Positions 43,901 through 59,545 are shown, numbered from the stretch's first letter. The stretch: 64,000 nt of DNA from Bathymodiolus brooksi (GCA_963680875.1 OY804580.1:112285534-112349533); one strand, 5' to 3'. Notes: generated by a model from the letters alone, not told the origin. Made by a program: numbers and translations.

Positions 43901-44475
43901 ACATTACAACTGTCAACAATGGACATATTACAACTGTCAACAATGGACACATTACAACTGTCAACAATGGACACGTTACAACTGTCAACAATTGACACGT
44001 TTCCACTGTCAACAATGGATATATTACAACTGTCAACAATGGACACATTACAACTGTCAACAATGGACACAATACAACTGTCAACAATGGACATATTACA
44101 ACTATCAACAATGGACATGTTACAACTGTCAACAATTGACACGTTTCCACTGTCAACAATGGATATATTACAACTGTCAACAATGGACACATTACAACTG
44201 TCAACAATGGACACAATACAACTGTCAACAATGGACATATTACAACTATCAACAATGGACACGTTACAACTGTCAACAATGGACACGTTTCCACTGTCAA
44301 CAATGGACATATAACAACTGTCAACAATGGACACATTACAACTGTCAACAATGGACACATTACAACTGTCAACAATGGACATATTACTACTGTCAACAAT
44401 GGGCACGTTACAACTGTCAACAATGGACACGTTACAACTGTCAACAATGGACACATTACAACTGTCAACAATATA
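40975..44475. repeat. Satellite A, 24-bp monomer, 312-bp higher-order repeat
   Basis: About 146 monomers of the type ACAACTGTCAACAATGGACA plus a 4-base variable end (CATT, CGTT, TATT). Variant monomers (CGTTTCC, ATATAAC, AATTGACACG, AGCAATGG) recur in a fixed order of 13, giving a 312-bp higher-order repeat (for example repeat starts at 41927, 42239, 42551, 42863). After 42863 spacings become 480 and 528 bp. As 24 is divisible by three, both strands carry very long open frames (up to 1204 codons on the minus strand, LTVVMCPL repeat); these are not called as genes. Confidence 0.97.
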
Positions 44476-44479
44476 TTAT

Positions 44480-45195
44480 GAACAGATATAAAGTCTAAAC
44501 ACTGATTGGTCAACAATTCCACCAATATCAACAAAAGGAACAACCACCTCTCACTTCAACTCGCTGAACACAAAAAGGGGTACAAGGACATATGACATAA
44601 GAAATCTATGGCTTGGGACAGGCACACACAATGTGAAAAATGTGGTGGGGTTAAACCTGTTACTATGTTCCCAAATAATATAAATAAAATAAATAATTTC
44701 AAAATACAATATACATATTTTGATATCCAACTCAATAGTGTTATGTTTGTTTTTATAAGGTACATCAAATGTGCTACAGAATATATTGATTGATTGGTGT
44801 TTTAAGCTACAGAATATATAATGGAATTGATACAGATTTCTACAGCACTTGGTTTCATTACTATTGTTTCCAAAAAGGTTGAAATGACATTGAGACCACA
44901 GAAATATAAATATGTTAAACTAGAAGAGCTTGAAGATACCAAAGGGGTAATCAGAACCCTTAAATGGAAGAAGAACAGACAACGCAATGGTCAAATTATA
45001 CCAAAAATGATCTTGAAAACTATGTGACATTTTGTATATTTTAAATGATCATTATTTAACTTCCTGCTTCAACGATGGTTTTTCATATTTAGGAGATATT
45101 GAAGAATTCAAAAGGGTTGAAATCGGGTTATCTTAATGATGGTTTTCGGAAAAAATTACCTTAAAAATCCATAAGTTAGAGAAAAATACAGTAAA
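44480..45195. other. Spacer between satellites, with dispersed repeats
   Basis: Contains GCTTGGGACAGGCACACACA with GGTGGGGTTAAACCTGTTA (44610-44665), which looks like part of a dispersed repeat. At 44920-45000 lies copy 5 of the 'FEDTKGV' repeat (GAGCTTGAAGATACCAAAGG; frame LEELEDTKGVIR). No gene supported. Confidence 0.5.
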
Positions 45196-45197
45196 TA

Positions 45198-48100
45198 TCA
45201 AAACTATTATTAGCAGAATCAGGACATTGACAAGTAAACATACAATAGAAACAAAACTATTACTAGCAGAATCAGGACAAGTAAACATACATCAGAAACA
45301 AAACTATTACTAACAGAATCAGGACATTAACCAGTAAGCATACAATAGAAACAAAACTATTACTAGCAGAATCAGGACAAGCAAACATACATTAGAAACA
45401 AAACTATTACTAGCAGAATCAGGACATTGACCAGTAAACATACAATAGAAACAAAACTATTACTAGCAGAATCAGGACAGGTAAACATACATTAGAAACA
45501 AAACTATTACTAGCAAAATCAGGACATTGACTAGTAAACATACAATAGAAACAAAACTATTACTAGCAGAATCAGGACAAGTAAACATACATCAGAAACA
45601 AAACTATTACTAGCAGAATCAGGACATTGACCAGTAAACATACATTAGAAACAAAACTATTACTAGCAGAATCAGGACATTGACCAGTAAACATACAATA
45701 GAAACAAAACTATTTCTAGCAGAATCAGGACATTGACCAGTAAACATACATTAGAAACAAAACTATTACTAGCAGAATCAGGACATTAACTAGTAAACAT
45801 ACATTAGAAACAAAACTATTACTAGCAGAATCAGGACATTGACCAGTAAACATACATTAGAAACAAAACTATTACTAGCAGAATCAGGACATTGACCAGT
45901 AAACATACAATAGAAACAAAACTATTACTAGCAGAATCAGGACATTGACCAGTAAACATACATTAGAAACAAAACTATTACTAACAGAATCAGGACATTG
46001 ACAAGTAAACATACAATAGAAACAAAACTATTACTAGCAGAATCAGGACATTGACCAGTAAACATACATTAGAAACAAAACTATTACTAGCAGAATCAGG
46101 ACATTGACCAGTAAACATACAATAGAAACAAAACTATTACTAGCAGAATCAGGACATTGACCAGTAAACATACATTAGAAACAAAACTATTACTAGCAGA
46201 ATCAGGACATTGACCAGTAAACATACATTAGAAACAAAACTATTACTAACAGAATCAGGACATTGACAAGTAAACATACAATAGAAACAAAACTATTACT
46301 AGCAGAATCAGGACATTGACCAGTAAACATACAATAGAAACAAAACTATTACTAGCAGAATCAGGACAAGTAAACATACATCAGAAACAAAACTATTACT
46401 AGCAAAATCAGGACATTGACCAGTAAACATACATTAGAAACAAAACTATTACTAGCAGAATCAGGACATTGACCAGTAAACATACATTAGAAACAAAACT
46501 ATTACTAGCAGAATCAGGACAAGTAAACATACATCAGAAACAAAACTATTACTAGCAGAATCAGGACATTGACCAGTAAACATACATTAGAAACAAAACT
46601 ATTACTAGCAGAATCAGGACATTGACCAGTAAACATACAATAGAAACAAAACTATTACTAGCAGAATCAGGACATTGACAAGTAAACATACAATAGAAAC
46701 AAAACTATTACTAGCAGAATCAGGACATTGACCAGTAAACATACAATAGAAACAAAACTATTACTAGTAGAATCAGGACATTGACCAGTAAACATACATT
46801 AGAAACAAAACTATTACTAGCAGAATCAGGACATTGACCAGTAAACATACATTAGAAACAAAACTATTACTAGCAGAATCAGGACATTGACCAGTAAACA
46901 TACATTAGAAACAAAACTATTACTAGCAGAATCAGGACATTGACCAGTAAACATACAATAGAAACAAAACTATTACTAGCAGAATCAGGACATTGACCAG
47001 TAAACATACATTAGAAACAAAACTATTACTAGTAGAATCAGGACATTGACAAGTAAACATACAATAGAAACAAAACTATTACTAGCAGAATCAGGACAAG
47101 TAAACATACATCAGAAACAAAACTATTACTAGCAGAATCAGGACATTGACCAGTAAACATATATTAGAAACAAAACTATTACTAGCAGAATCAGGACACT
47201 GACCAGTAAACATACATCAGAAACAAAACTATTACTAACAGAATCAGGACATTGACCAGTAAGCATACAATAGAAACAAAACTATTACTAGCAGAATCAG
47301 GACAAGTAAACATACATTAGAAACAAAACTATTACTAGCAGAATCAGGACATTGACCAGTAAACATACAATAGAAACAAAACTATTACTAGCAGAATCAG
47401 GACAGGTAAACATACATTAGAAACAAAACTATTACTAGCAAAATCAGGACATTGACTAGTAAACATACAATAGAAACAAAACTATTACTAGCAGAATCAG
47501 GACAAGTAAACATACATCAGAAACAAAACTATTACTAGCAGAATCAGGACATTGACCAGTAAACATACATTAGAAACAAAACTATTACTAGCAGAATCAG
47601 GACATTGACCAGTAAACATACAATAGAAACAAAACTATTTCTAGCAGAATCAGGACATTGACCAGTAAACATACATTAGAAACAAAACTATTACTAGCAG
47701 AATCAGGACATTAACTAGTAAACATACATTAGAAACAAAACTATTACTAGCAGAATCAGGACATTGACCAGTAAACATACATTAGAAACAAAACTATTAC
47801 TAGCAGAATCAGGACATTGACCAGTAAACATACAATAGAAACAAAACTATTACTAGCAGAATCAGGACATTGACCAGTAAGCATACATTAGAAACAAAAC
47901 TATTACTAACAGAATCAGGACATTGACAAGTAAACATACAATAGAAACAAAACTATTACTAGCAGAATCAGGACATTGACCAGTAAACATACATTAGAAA
48001 CAAAACTATTACTAGCAGAATCAGGACATTGACCAGTAAACATACAATAGAAACAAAACTATTACTAGCAGAATCAGGACATTGACCAGTAAACATACAA

Positions 48101-50328
48101 TAGAAACAAAACTATTACTAGCAGAATCAGGACATTGACCAGTAAACATACAATAGAAACAAAACTATTACTAGCAGAATCAGGACATTGACCAGTAAAC
48201 ATACATCAGAAACAAAACTATTACTAGCAGAATCAGGACATTAACCAGTAAACATACATTAGAAACAAAACTATTACTAGCAGAATCAGGACATTGACCA
48301 GTAAACATACATTAGAAACAAAACTATTACTAACAGAATCAGGACATTGACAAGTAAACATACAATAGAAACAAAACTATTACTAGCAGAATCAGGACAT
48401 TGACCAGTAAACATACAATAGAAACAAAACTATTACTAGCAGAATCAGGACAAGTAAACATACATCAGAAACAAAACTATTACTAGCAGAATCAGGACAT
48501 TGACCAGTAAACATACATTAGAAACAAAACTATTACTAGCAGAATCAGGACATTGACCAGTAAACATACATTAGAAACAAAACTATTACTAGCAGAATCA
48601 GGACAAGTAAACATACATCAGAAACAAAACTATTACTAGCAGAATCAGGACATTGACCAGTAAACATACATTAGAAACAAAACTATTACTAGCAGAATCA
48701 GGACATTGACCAGTAAACATACAATAGAAACAAAACTATTACTAGCAGAATCAGGACATTGACCAGTAAACATACAATAGAAACAAAACTATTACTAGCA
48801 GAATCAGGACATTGACCAGTAAACATACAATAGAAACAAAACTATTACTAGTAGAATCAGGACATTGACCAGTAAACATACATTAGAAACAAAACTATTA
48901 CTAGCAGAATCAGGACATTGACCAGTAAACATACATTAGAAACAAAACTATTACTAGCAGAATCAGGACATTGACCAGTAAACATACATTAGAAACAAAA
49001 CTATTACTAGCAGAATCAGGACATTGACCAGTAAACATACAATAGAAACAAAACTATTACTAGCAGAATCAGGACATTGACCAGTAAACATACATTAGAA
49101 ACAAAACTATTACTAGCAGAATCAGGACATTGACAAGTAAACATACAATAGAAACAAAACTATTACTAGCAGAATCAGGACATTGACCAGTAAACATACA
49201 ATAGAAACAAAACTATTACTAGCAGAATCAGGACAAGTAAACATACATCAGAAACAAAACTATTACTAGCAGAATCAGGACATTGACCAGTAAACATACA
49301 TTAGAAACAAAACTATTACTAGCAGAATCAGGACACTGACCAGTAAACATACATTAGAAACAAAACTATTACTAGCAGAATCAGGACAAGTAAACATACA
49401 TCAGAAACAAAACTATTACTAGCAGAATCAGGACATTGACCAGTAAACATATATTAGAAACAAAACTATTACTAGCAGAATCAGGACATTGACCAGTAAA
49501 CATACAATAGAAACAAAACTATTACTAGCAGAATCAGGACATTGACCAGTAAACATACATTAGAAACAAAACTATTACTAGCAGAATCAGGACATTGACC
49601 AGTAAACATACATTAGAAACAAAACTATTTCTAGCAGAATCAGGACATTGACCAGTAAACATACAATAGAAACAAAACTATTACTAGCAGAATCAGGACA
49701 TTAACCAGTAAACATACATTAGAAACAAAACTATTACTAGCAGAATCAGGACATTGACCAGTAAACATACATTAGAAACAAAACTATTACTAGCAGAATC
49801 AGGACATTGACCAGTAAACATACAATAGAAACAAAACTATTACTAGCAGAATCAGGACATTGACCAGTAAACATACATTAGAAACAAAACTATTACTAAC
49901 AGAATCAGGACATTGACAAGTAAACATACAATAGAAACAAAACTATTACTAGCAGAATCAGGACATTGACCAGTAAACATACAATAGAAACAAAACTATT
50001 ACTAGCAGAATCAGGACAAGTAAACATACATTAGAAACAAAACTATTACTAGCAGAATCAGGACATTGACCAGTAAACATACAATAGAAACAAAACTATT
50101 ACTAGCAGAATCAGGACATTGACCAGTAAACATACATTAGAAACAAAACTATTACTAGCAGAATCAGGACATTGACCAGTAAACATACATTAGAAACAAA
50201 ACTATTACTAGCAGAATCAGGACATTGACAAGTAAACATACATTAGAAACAAAACTATTACTAGCAGAATCAGGACATTGACCAGTAAACATACATTAGA
50301 AACAAAACTATTACTAGCAGAATCAGGA
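45198..50328. repeat. Satellite B, 53/47-bp monomers, left block
   Basis: Monomer AAACAAAACTATTACTAGCA, GAATCAGGACATTGACCAGT, AAACATACATTAG (53 bp). A 47-bp form lacks six bases (GGACAAGTAAAC). Variants TTAG/ATAG/TCAG alternate. Marker variants (AGGACAGGTAAAC, ACTATTTCTAGC, GACATTAACTAG) recur at an exact offset of 1925 bp (45480/47405, 45713/47638, 45786/47711), so a block of about that size was duplicated. Confidence 0.97.
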
Positions 50329-51353
50329 CACGTTTCCACTGTCAACAATGGACATATAACAACTGTCAACAATGGACACATTACAACTGTCAACAATGGA
50401 CACATTACAACTGTCAACAATGGACATATTACAACTGTCAACAATGGACACATTACAACTGTCAACAATGGACACGTTACAACTGTCAACAATTGACACG
50501 TTTCCACTGTCAACAATGGACATATTACAACTGTCAACAATGGACACATTGCAACTGTCAACAATGGACACATTGCAACTGTCAGCAATGGACATATTAC
50601 AACTGTCAACAATGGACACGTTACAACTGTCAACAATGGACACGTTTCCACTGTCAACAATGGACATATAACAACTGTCAACAATGGACACATTACAACT
50701 GTCAACAATGGACACATTACAACTGTCAACAATGGACATATTACAACTGTCAACAATGGACACATTACAACTGTCAACAATGGACACGTTACAACTGTCA
50801 ACAATTGACACGTTTCCACTGTCAACAATGGACATATTACAACTGTCAACAATGGACACATTACAACTGTCAACAATGGACACATTACAACTGTCAACAA
50901 TGGACATATTACAACTGTCAACAATAGACACGTTACAACTGTCAACAATGGACACGTTTCCACTGTCAACAATGGACATATAACAACTGTCAACAATGGA
51001 CACATTACAACTGTCAACAATGGACACATTACAACTGTCAACAATGGACATATTACAACTGTCAACAATGGACACATTACAACTGTCAACAATGGACACG
51101 TTACAACTGTCAACAATTGACACGTTTCCACTGTCAACAATGGACATATTACAACTGTCAACAATGGACACATTACAACTGTCAACAATGGACACATTAC
51201 AACTGTCAGCAATGGACATATTACAGCTGTCAACAATGGACACGTTACAACTGTCAACAATGGACACGTTTCCACTGTCAACAATGGACATATAACAACT
51301 GTCAACAATGGACACATTACAACTGTCAACAATGGACATATTACAACTGTCAA
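50329..51353. repeat. Block of satellite A embedded in satellite B
   Basis: 1025 bp of 24-bp monomers with the same variant order and 312-bp period as the main array (period starts 50372, 50684, 50996), same orientation. Left junction AGAATCAGGACACGTTTCCA, where GGACA is common to both satellites. Right junction ACTGTCAAGCAGAATCAGG. Confidence 0.96.
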
Positions 51354-54300
51354 GCAGAATCAGGACATTGACCAGTAAACATACATTAGAAACAAAACTA
51401 TTACTAGCAGAATCAGGACAAATAAACATACATTAGAAACAAAACTATTACTAGCAGAATCAGGACATTGACCAGTAAACATACAATAGAAACAAAACTA
51501 TTACTAGCAGAATCAGGACATTGACCAGTAAACATACATCAGAAACAAAACTATTACTAGCAGAATCAGGACATTGACCAGTAAACATACAATAGAAACA
51601 AAACTATTACTAGCAGAATCAGGACAAGTAAACATACATCAGAAACAAAACTATTACTAGCAGAATCAGGACATTGACCAGTAAACATACATTAGAAACA
51701 AAACTATTACTAGCAGAATCAGGACATTGACCAGTAAACATACAATAGAAACAAAACTGTTACTAGCAGAATCAGGACATTGACCAGTAAACATACAATA
51801 GAAACAAAACTATTACTAGCAGAATCAGGACAAGTAAACATACATCAGAAACAAAACTATTACTAGCAGAATCAGGACATTGACCAGTAAACATACATTA
51901 GAAACAAAACTATTACTAGCAGAATCAGAACAAGTAAACATACATTAGAAACAAAACTATTACTAGCAGAATCAGGACATTGACCAGTAAACATACATTA
52001 GAAACAAAACTATTACTAGCAGAATCAGGACATTGACAAGTAAACATACAATAGAAACAAAACTATTACTAGCAGAATCAGAACAAGTAAACATACATTA
52101 GAAACAAAACTATTACTAGCAGAATCGGGACATTGACCAGTAAACATACAATAGAAACAAAACTATTACTAGCAGAATCAGGACATTGACCAATAAACAT
52201 ACAATAGAAACAAAACTATTACTAGCAGAATCAGGACAAGTAAACATACATCAGAAACAAAACTATTACTAGCAGAATCAGGACATTGACCAGTAAACAT
52301 ACATTAGAAACAAAACTATTACTAGCAGAATCAGGACATTGACAAGTAAACATACATTAGAAACAAAACTATTACTAGCAGAATCAGGACAAGTAAACAT
52401 ACATTAGAAACAAAACTATTACTAGCAGAATCAGGACATTGACCAGTAAACATACAATAGAAACAAAACTATTACTAGCAGAATCAGGACATTGACCAGT
52501 AAACATACATTAGAAACAAAACTATTACTAGCAGAATCAGGACATTAACTAGTAAACATACATTAGAAACAAAACTATTACTAGCAGAATCAGGACATTG
52601 ACCAGTAAACATACATTAGAAACAAAACTATTACTAGCAGAATCAGGACATTGACCAGTAAACATACAATAGAAACAAAACTATTACTAGCAGAATCAGG
52701 ACATTGACCAGTAAACATACATTAGAAACAAAACTATTACTAACAGAATCAGGACATTGACAAGTAAACATACAATAGAAACAAAACTATTACTAGCAGA
52801 ATCAGGACATTGACCAGTAAACATACATTAGAAACAAAACTATTACTAACAGAATCAGGACATTGACCAGTAAACATACATTAGAAACAAAACTATTACT
52901 AGCAGAATCAGGACATTGACCAGTAAACATACATTAGAAACAAAACTATTACTAGCAGAATCAGGACATTGACCAGTAAACATACATTAGAAACAAAACT
53001 ATTACTAGCAGAATCAGGACATTGACAAGTAAACATACAATAGAAACAAAACTATTACTAGCAGAATCAGAACAAGTAAACATACATTAGAAACAAAACT
53101 ATTACTAGCAGAATCGGGACATTGACCAGTAAACATACAATAGAAACAAAACTATTACTAGCAGAATCAGGACATTGACCAATAAACATACAATAGAAAC
53201 AAAACTATTACTAGCAGAATCAGGACAAGTAAACATACATCAGAAACAAAACTATTACTAGCAGAATCAGGACATTGACCAGTAAACATACATTAGAAAC
53301 AAAACTATTACTAGCAGAATCAGGACATTGACAAGTAAACATACATTAGAAACAAAACTATTACTAGCAGAATCAGGACAAGTAAACATACATTAGAAAC
53401 AAAACTATTACTAGCAGAATCAGGACATTGACCAGTAAACATACAATAGAAACAAAACTATTACTAGCAGAATCAGGACATTGACCAGTAAACATACATT
53501 AGAAACAAAACTATTACTAGCAGAATCAGGACATTGACCAATAAACATACAATAGAAACAAAACTATTACTAGCAGAATCAGGACAAGTAAACATACATC
53601 AGAAACAAAACTATTACTAGCAGAATCAGGACATTGACCAGTAAACATACATTAGAAACAAAACTATTACTAGCAGAATCAGGACATTGACAAGTAAACA
53701 TACATTAGAAACAAAACTATTACTAGCAGAATCAGGACAAGTAAACATACATTAGAAACAAAACTATTACTAGCAGAATCAGGACATTGACCAGTAAACA
53801 TACAATAGAAACAAAACTATTACTAGCAGAATCAGGACATTGACCAGTAAACATACATTAGAAACAAAACTATTACTAGCAGAATCAGGACATTAACTAG
53901 TAAACATACATTAGAAACAAAACTATTACTAGCAGAATCAGGACATTGACCAGTAAACATACATTAGAAACAAAACTATTACTAGCAGAATCAGGACATT
54001 GACCAGTAAACATACAATAGAAACAAAACTATTACTAGCAGAATCAGGACATTGACCAGTAAACATACATTAGAAACAAAACTATTACTAACAGAATCAG
54101 GACATTGACAAGTAAACATACAATAGAAACAAAACTATTACTAGCAGAATCAGGACATTGACCAGTAAACATACATTAGAAACAAAACTATTACTAACAG
54201 AATCAGGACATTGACCAGTAAACATACATTAGAAACAAAACTATTACTAGCAGAATCAGGACATTGACCAGTAAACATACATTAGAAACAAAACTATTAC

Positions 54301-57300
54301 TAGCAGAATCAGGACATTGACCAGTAAACATACATTAGAAACAAAACTATTACTAGCAGAATCAGGACATTGACAAGTAAACATACAATAGAAACAAAAC
54401 TATTACTAGCAGAATCAGAACAAGTAAACATACATTAGAAACAAAACTATTACTAGCAGAATCGGGACATTGACCAGTAAACATACAATAGAAACAAAAC
54501 TATTACTAGCAGAATCAGGACATTGACCAATAAACATACAATAGAAACAAAACTATTACTAGCAGAATCAGGACAAGTAAACATACATCAGAAACAAAAC
54601 TATTACTAGCAGAATCAGGACATTGACCAGTAAACATACATTAGAAACAAAACTATTACTAGCAGAATCAGGACATTGACAAGTAAACATACATTAGAAA
54701 CAAAACTATTACTAGCAGAATCAGGACAAGTAAACATACATTAGAAACAAAACTATTACTAGCAGAATCAGGACATTGACCAGTAAACATACAATAGAAA
54801 CAAAACTATTACTAGCAGAATCAGGACATTGACCAGTAAACATACATTAGAAACAAAACTATTACTAGCAGAATCAGGACATTGACAAGTAAACATACAT
54901 TAGAAAGAAAACTATTACTAGCAGAATCAGGACAAGTAAACATACATTAGAAACAAAACTATTACTAGCAGAATCAGGACATTGACCAGTAAACATACAA
55001 TAGAAACAAAACTATTACTAGCAGAATCAGGACATTGACCAGTAAACATACATTAGAAACAAAACTATTACTAGCAGAATCAGGACATTGACCAGTAAAC
55101 ATACATTAGAAACAAAACTATTACTAGCAGAATCAGGACATTGACCAGTAAACATACAATAGAAACAAAACTATTACTAGCAGAATCAGGACATTGACCA
55201 GTAAACATACAATAGAAACAAAACTATTACTAGCAGAATCAGGACATTGACCAGTAAACATACATTAGAAACAAAACTATTACTAGCAGAATCAGGACAA
55301 GTAAACATACATTAGAAACAAAACTATTACTAGCAGAATCAGGACAAGTAAACATACATTAGAAACAAAACTATTACTAGCAGAATCAGGACATTGACCA
55401 GTAAACATACAATAGAAACAAAACTATTACTAGCAGAATCAGGACATTGACCAGTAAACATACATTAGAAACAAAACTATTTCTAGCAGAATCAGGACAT
55501 TGACCAGTAAACATACAATAGAAACAAAACTATTACTAGCAGAATCAGGACATTGACCAGTAAACATACATTAGAAACAAAACTATTACTAGCAGAATCA
55601 GGACATTGACCAGTAAACATACATTAGAAACAAAACTATTACTAGCAGAATCAGGACATTGACAAGTAAACATACATTAGAAACAAAACTATTACTAGCA
55701 GAATCAGGACATTGACCAGTAAACATACATTAGAAACAAAACTATTACTAGCAGAATCAGGACATTGACAAGTAAACATACATTAGAAACAAAACTATTA
55801 CTAGCAGAATCAGGACATTGACCAGTAAACATACATTAGAAACAAAACTATTACTAGCAGAATCAGGACATTGACCAGTAAACATACAATAGAAACAAAA
55901 CTATTACTAGCAGAATCAGGACATTGACCAGTAAACATACATTAGAAACAAAACTATTACTAGCAGAATCAGGACATTGACCAGTAAACATACATTAGAA
56001 ACAAAACTATTACTAGCAGAATCAGGACAAGTAAACATACATCAGAAACAAAACTATTACTAGCAGAATCAGGACATTGACCAGTAAACATACAATAGAA
56101 ACAAAACTATTACTAGCAGAATCAGGACATTGACCAGTAAACATACATTAGAAACAAAACTATTACTAGCAGAATCAGGACATTGACAAGTAAACATACA
56201 TTAGAAACAAAACTATTACTAGCAGAATCAGGACATTGACCAGTAAACATACATTAGAAACAAAACTATTACTAGCAGAATCAGGACATTGACAAGTAAA
56301 CATACATTAGAAACAAAACTATTACTAGCAGAATCAGGACATTGACCAGTAAACATACATTAGAAACAAAACTATTACTAGCAGAATCAGGACATTGACC
56401 AGTAAACATACAATAGAAACAAAACTATTACTAGCAGAATCAGGACATTGACCAGTAAACATACATTAGAAACAAAACTATTACTAGCAGAATCAGGACA
56501 TTGACCAGTAAACATACATTAGAAACAAAACTATTACTAGCAGAATCAGGACATTGACCAGTAAACATACATTAGAAACAAAACTATTACTAGCAGAATC
56601 AGGACATTGACCAGTAAACATACAATAGAAACAAAACTATTACTAGCAGAATCAGGACATTGACCAGTAAACATACATTAGAAACAAAACTATTACTAGC
56701 AGAATCAGGACATTGACCAGTAAACATACATTAGAAACAAAACTATTACTAGCAGAATCAGGACATTGACCAGTAAACATACATTAGAAACAAAACTATT
56801 ACTAGCAGAATCAGGACAAATAAACATACATTAGAAACAAAACTATTACTAGCAGAATCAGGACATTGACCAGTAAACATACATTAGAAACAAAACTATT
56901 ACTAGCAGAATCAGGACATTGACCAGTAAACATACAATAGAAACAAAACTATTACTAGCAGAATCAGGACATTGACCAGTAAACATACATTAGAAACAAA
57001 ACTATTACTAGCAGAATCAGGACATTGACCAGTAAACATACATTAGAAACAAAACTATTACTAGCAGAATCAGGACAAGTAAACATACATCAGAAACAAA
57101 ACTATTACTAGCAGAATCAGGACATTGACCAGTAAACATACAATAGAAACAAAACTATTACTAGCAGAATCAGGACATTGACCAGTAAACATACATTAGA
57201 AACAAAACTATTACTAGCAGAATCAGGACATTGACAAGTAAACATACATTAGAAACAAAACTATTACTAGCAGAATCAGGACATTGACCAGTAAACATAC

Positions 57301-59391
57301 ATTAGAAACAAAACTATTACTAGCAGAATCAGGACATTGACAAGTAAACATACATTAGAAACAAAACTATTACTAGCAGAATCAGGACATTGACCAGTAA
57401 ACATACATTAGAAACAAAACTATTACTAGCAGAATCAGGACATTGACCAGTAAACATACAATAGAAACAAAACTATTACTAGCAGAATCAGGACATTGAC
57501 CAGTAAACATACATTAGAAACAAAACTATTACTAGCAGAATCAGGACATTGACCAGTAAACATACATTAGAAACAAAACTATTACTAGCAGAATCAGGAC
57601 ATTGACCAGTAAACATACATTAGAAACAAAACTATTACTAGCAGAATCAGAACAAGTAAACATACAATAGAAACAAAACTATTACTAGCAGAATCAGGAC
57701 ATTGACCAGTAAACATACATTAGAAACAAAACTATTACTAGCAGAATCAGGACATTGACCAGTAAACATACATTAGAAACAAAACTATTACTAGCAGAAT
57801 CAGGACATTGACCAGTAAACATACATTAGAAACAAAACTATTACTAGCAGAATCAGGACAAATAAACATACATTAGAAACAAAACTATTACTAGCAGAAT
57901 CAGGACATTGACCAGTAAACATACAATAGAAACAAAACTATTACTAGCAGAATCAGAACAAGTAAACATACATCAGAAACAAAACTATTACTAGCAGAAT
58001 CAGGACATTGACCAGTAAACATACATTAGAAACAAAACTATTACTAGCAGAATCAGGACATTGACCAGTAAACATACAATAGAAACAAAACTATTACTAG
58101 CAGAATAAGGACATTGACCAGTAAACATACATTAGAAACAAAACTATTACTAGCAGAATCAGGACATTGACCAGTAAACATACATTAGAAACAAAACTAT
58201 TACTAGCAGAATCAGGACATTGACCAGTAAACATACAATAGAAACAAAACTATTACTAGCAGAATCAGGACATTGACCAGTAAACATACATTAGAAACAA
58301 AACTATTACTAGCAGAATCAGGACATTGACAAGTAAACATACATTAGAAACAAAACTATTACTAGCAGAATCAGGACATTGACCAGTAAACATACATTAG
58401 AAACAAAACTATTACTAGCAGAATCAGGACATTGACAAGTAAACATACATTAGAAACAAAACTATTACTAGCAGAATCAGGACATTGACCAGTAAACATA
58501 CATTAGAAACAAAACTATTACTAACAGAATCAGGACATTGACCAGTAAACATACAATAGAAACAAAACTATTACTAGCAGAATCAGGACATTGACCAGTA
58601 AACATACATTAGAAACAAAACTATTACTAGCAGAATCAGGACATTGACCAGTAAACATACATTAGAAACAAAACTATTACTAGCAGAATCAGGACATTGA
58701 CCAGTAAACATACATTAGAAACAAAACTATTACTAGCAGAATCAGGACATTGACCAGTAAACATACATTAGAAACAAAACTATTACTAGCAGAATCAGGA
58801 CATTGACCAATAAACATACATTAGAAACAAAACTATTACTAGCAGAATCAGGACAAATAAACATACATTAGAAACAAAACTATTACTAGCAGAATCAGGA
58901 CATTGACCAGTAAACATACAATAGAAACAAAACTATTACTAGCAGAATCAGAACAAGTAAACATACATCAGAAACAAAACTATTACTAGCAGAATCAGGA
59001 CATTGACCAGTAAACATACATTAGAAACAAAACTATTACTAGCAGAATCAGGACATTGACCAGTAAACATACATTAGAAACAAAACTATTACTAGCAGAA
59101 TCAGGACATTGACCAGTAAACATACATTAGAAACAAAACTATTACTAGCAGAATCAGGACAAGTAAACATACATTAGAAACAAAACTATTACTAGCAGAA
59201 TCAGGACATTGACAAGTAAACATACAATAGAAACAAAACTATTACTAGCAGAATCAGGACATTGACCAGTAAACATACATTAGAAACAAAACTATTACTA
59301 GCAGAATCAGGACAAGTAAACATACATCAGAAACAAAACTATTACTAGCAGAATCAGGACATTGACCAGTAAACATACATTAGAAACAAAA
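51354..59391. repeat. Satellite B, right block
   Basis: Same 53/47-bp monomers. A rare variant AGAATCGGGAC occurs at 52126, 53116 and 54463, and GACATTAACTAG at 52544 and 53892, giving a 1347-1348-bp duplication. The array ends at AAACAAAACAAAGACTC. Confidence 0.97.
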
Positions 59392-59545
59392 CAAAGACTC
59401 AAAATCAGCATTAAAGTGACATAGCAAGGGATATAATCAAGAGACAGGCTTTAAGAACTATGACCAAACACATAGGCTTAAAAATGATATATTGAAAGAA
59501 CCATAAGCTTAAAGAACTATGGCGAAGGATCATCAACTTAAAAGG

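Noticed and set aside
40929..44543. 1204-codon minus-strand open frame with LTVVMCPL repeats, and other long frames over satellite A
   Set aside because: The 24-bp unit keeps several frames open on both strands at once; there is no non-repetitive domain and no splice or promoter context.
50217..51429. Long minus-strand frames over the embedded satellite A block
   Set aside because: Same cause as the main array; the frames start and end at the satellite edges.
40975..59391. CRISPR-like array
   Set aside because: Contiguous tandem monomers with no unique spacers, in a eukaryotic genome.
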